Shown here one piece after another: positions 5,578 through 5,726 of a DNA stretch of 5,726 bases. The position numbers and the translations under genes are program-made. A model generated the notes under the pieces. That model did no database searches and was not told the DNA's origin. It worked only from the letters and a program-made list of their open reading frames with translations. The stretch's first letter is position 1; each line of letters begins with the position of its first letter. Source of the DNA: Candidatus Gastranaerophilales bacterium (GTDB lineage Bacteria; Cyanobacteriota; Vampirovibrionia; Gastranaerophilales; JAQUYY01); assembly GCA_028691575.1 (NCBI GenBank), contig JAQUYY010000128.1:1-5726 (forward strand), given 5' to 3'.

Positions 5578-5616
5578 GGCACCGTTCGCGTGTGAACAAA
5601 CAGTGCCCTTATTTTT
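5578..5616 (+). terminator. Possible rho-independent terminator
   Basis: GGCAC (5578-5582) pairs with GTGCC (5603-5607), and inside it GTTC (5584-5587) pairs with GAAC (5594-5597). The sequence then reads CTTATTTTT to 5616. An outer pairing AGACG/CGTCT (5566-5570 with 5619-5623) is also possible. The interrupted stem and imperfect U tract make this moderate rather than strong. It would end rightward transcripts, including read-through from the restriction-modification operon across both structured repeats. Confidence 0.5.
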
Positions 5617-5623
5617 ACCGTCT

Positions 5624-5726
5624 TTGTTGTTGTGTGTATTTCTGTTTTTATTAAATTAAATAACCAACTTAACGATTGCAAGTTTTGCGCAATCGCCTCT
5701 TCTGTTGCCAAGCTTAAGAATCTGGG
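5624..5726. other. Right-edge stretch without a supported gene
   Basis: The only clear structure is a stem-loop, CGATTGC (5673-5679) with GCAATCG (5689-5695), around a 9-nt loop. It lacks a T tract on either side, so it is not a terminator. On the minus strand an open frame of 22 codons enters from the window edge and stops at 5658-5656. It could be the end of a neighbouring gene but is too short to identify. G+C here is near 44% over the last 66 bases, clearly above the operon. Confidence 0.4.

Noticed and set aside
5451..5711. 86-codon minus-strand open frame at the right end
   Set aside because: It runs through copy B of the hairpin element and the terminator-like stem, has no ribosome binding site worth noting and encodes no recognisable domain. 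The conserved non-coding structure explains the region better.
5656..5724. 22-codon minus-strand frame entering from the window edge (ends KLAIVKLVI)
   Set aside because: It could be the C-terminus of a neighbouring gene, but other frames are open over the same bases and the stretch is too short to recognise anything. It is mentioned in the right-edge entry only.

Overview
This is a bacterial window with two functional blocks and a structured, gene-free right end. The left edge (1-373) carries the start of a leftward hipBA-type toxin-antitoxin operon: a complete short HipB-like antitoxin and the first 19 codons of hipA, which runs off the window. A textbook sigma70 promoter lies between two copies of one palindromic operator. 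Positions 374-597 are a very AT-rich divergent intergenic region with a separate palindrome and a probable rightward promoter.

The centre (598-5268) is a compact four-gene rightward restriction-modification operon. It encodes a half-length type I-like specificity (S) protein with one target-recognition domain, an Eco57I-class N6-adenine DNA methyltransferase, a complete C5-cytosine DNA methyltransferase and an HNH nuclease. Gaps are 50 nt, a 14-nt overlap and 12 nt. The last three genes have clear Shine-Dalgarno sequences; the first does not and may be read from a leaderless transcript. There is no HsdR-like ATPase/translocase and no controller (C) gene. The simplest reading is that the HNH protein is the cutting enzyme and the two methyltransferases protect host DNA, possibly one strand with m6A and the other with m5C. 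The S-like protein could add specificity to the adenine methyltransferase.

The right end (5269-5726) has no convincing gene. It holds two adjacent 122-125-nt elements of identical architecture. Their central 13-bp stems differ almost completely in sequence yet both pair perfectly, so base pairing rather than sequence has been kept. A terminator-like hairpin and a small stem-loop follow.

Composition changes across the window. Sampled 60-base lines of hipB (32-52% G+C) and of the right flank (35-44%) are richer than most of the operon (about 20-30% outside conserved motifs). This fits a restriction-modification cassette acquired next to an older hipBA locus, in a moderately AT-rich bacterium using ordinary GGAG-type ribosome binding sites. 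HipBA loci are common in Proteobacteria, but the sequence does not allow a confident assignment of the host.
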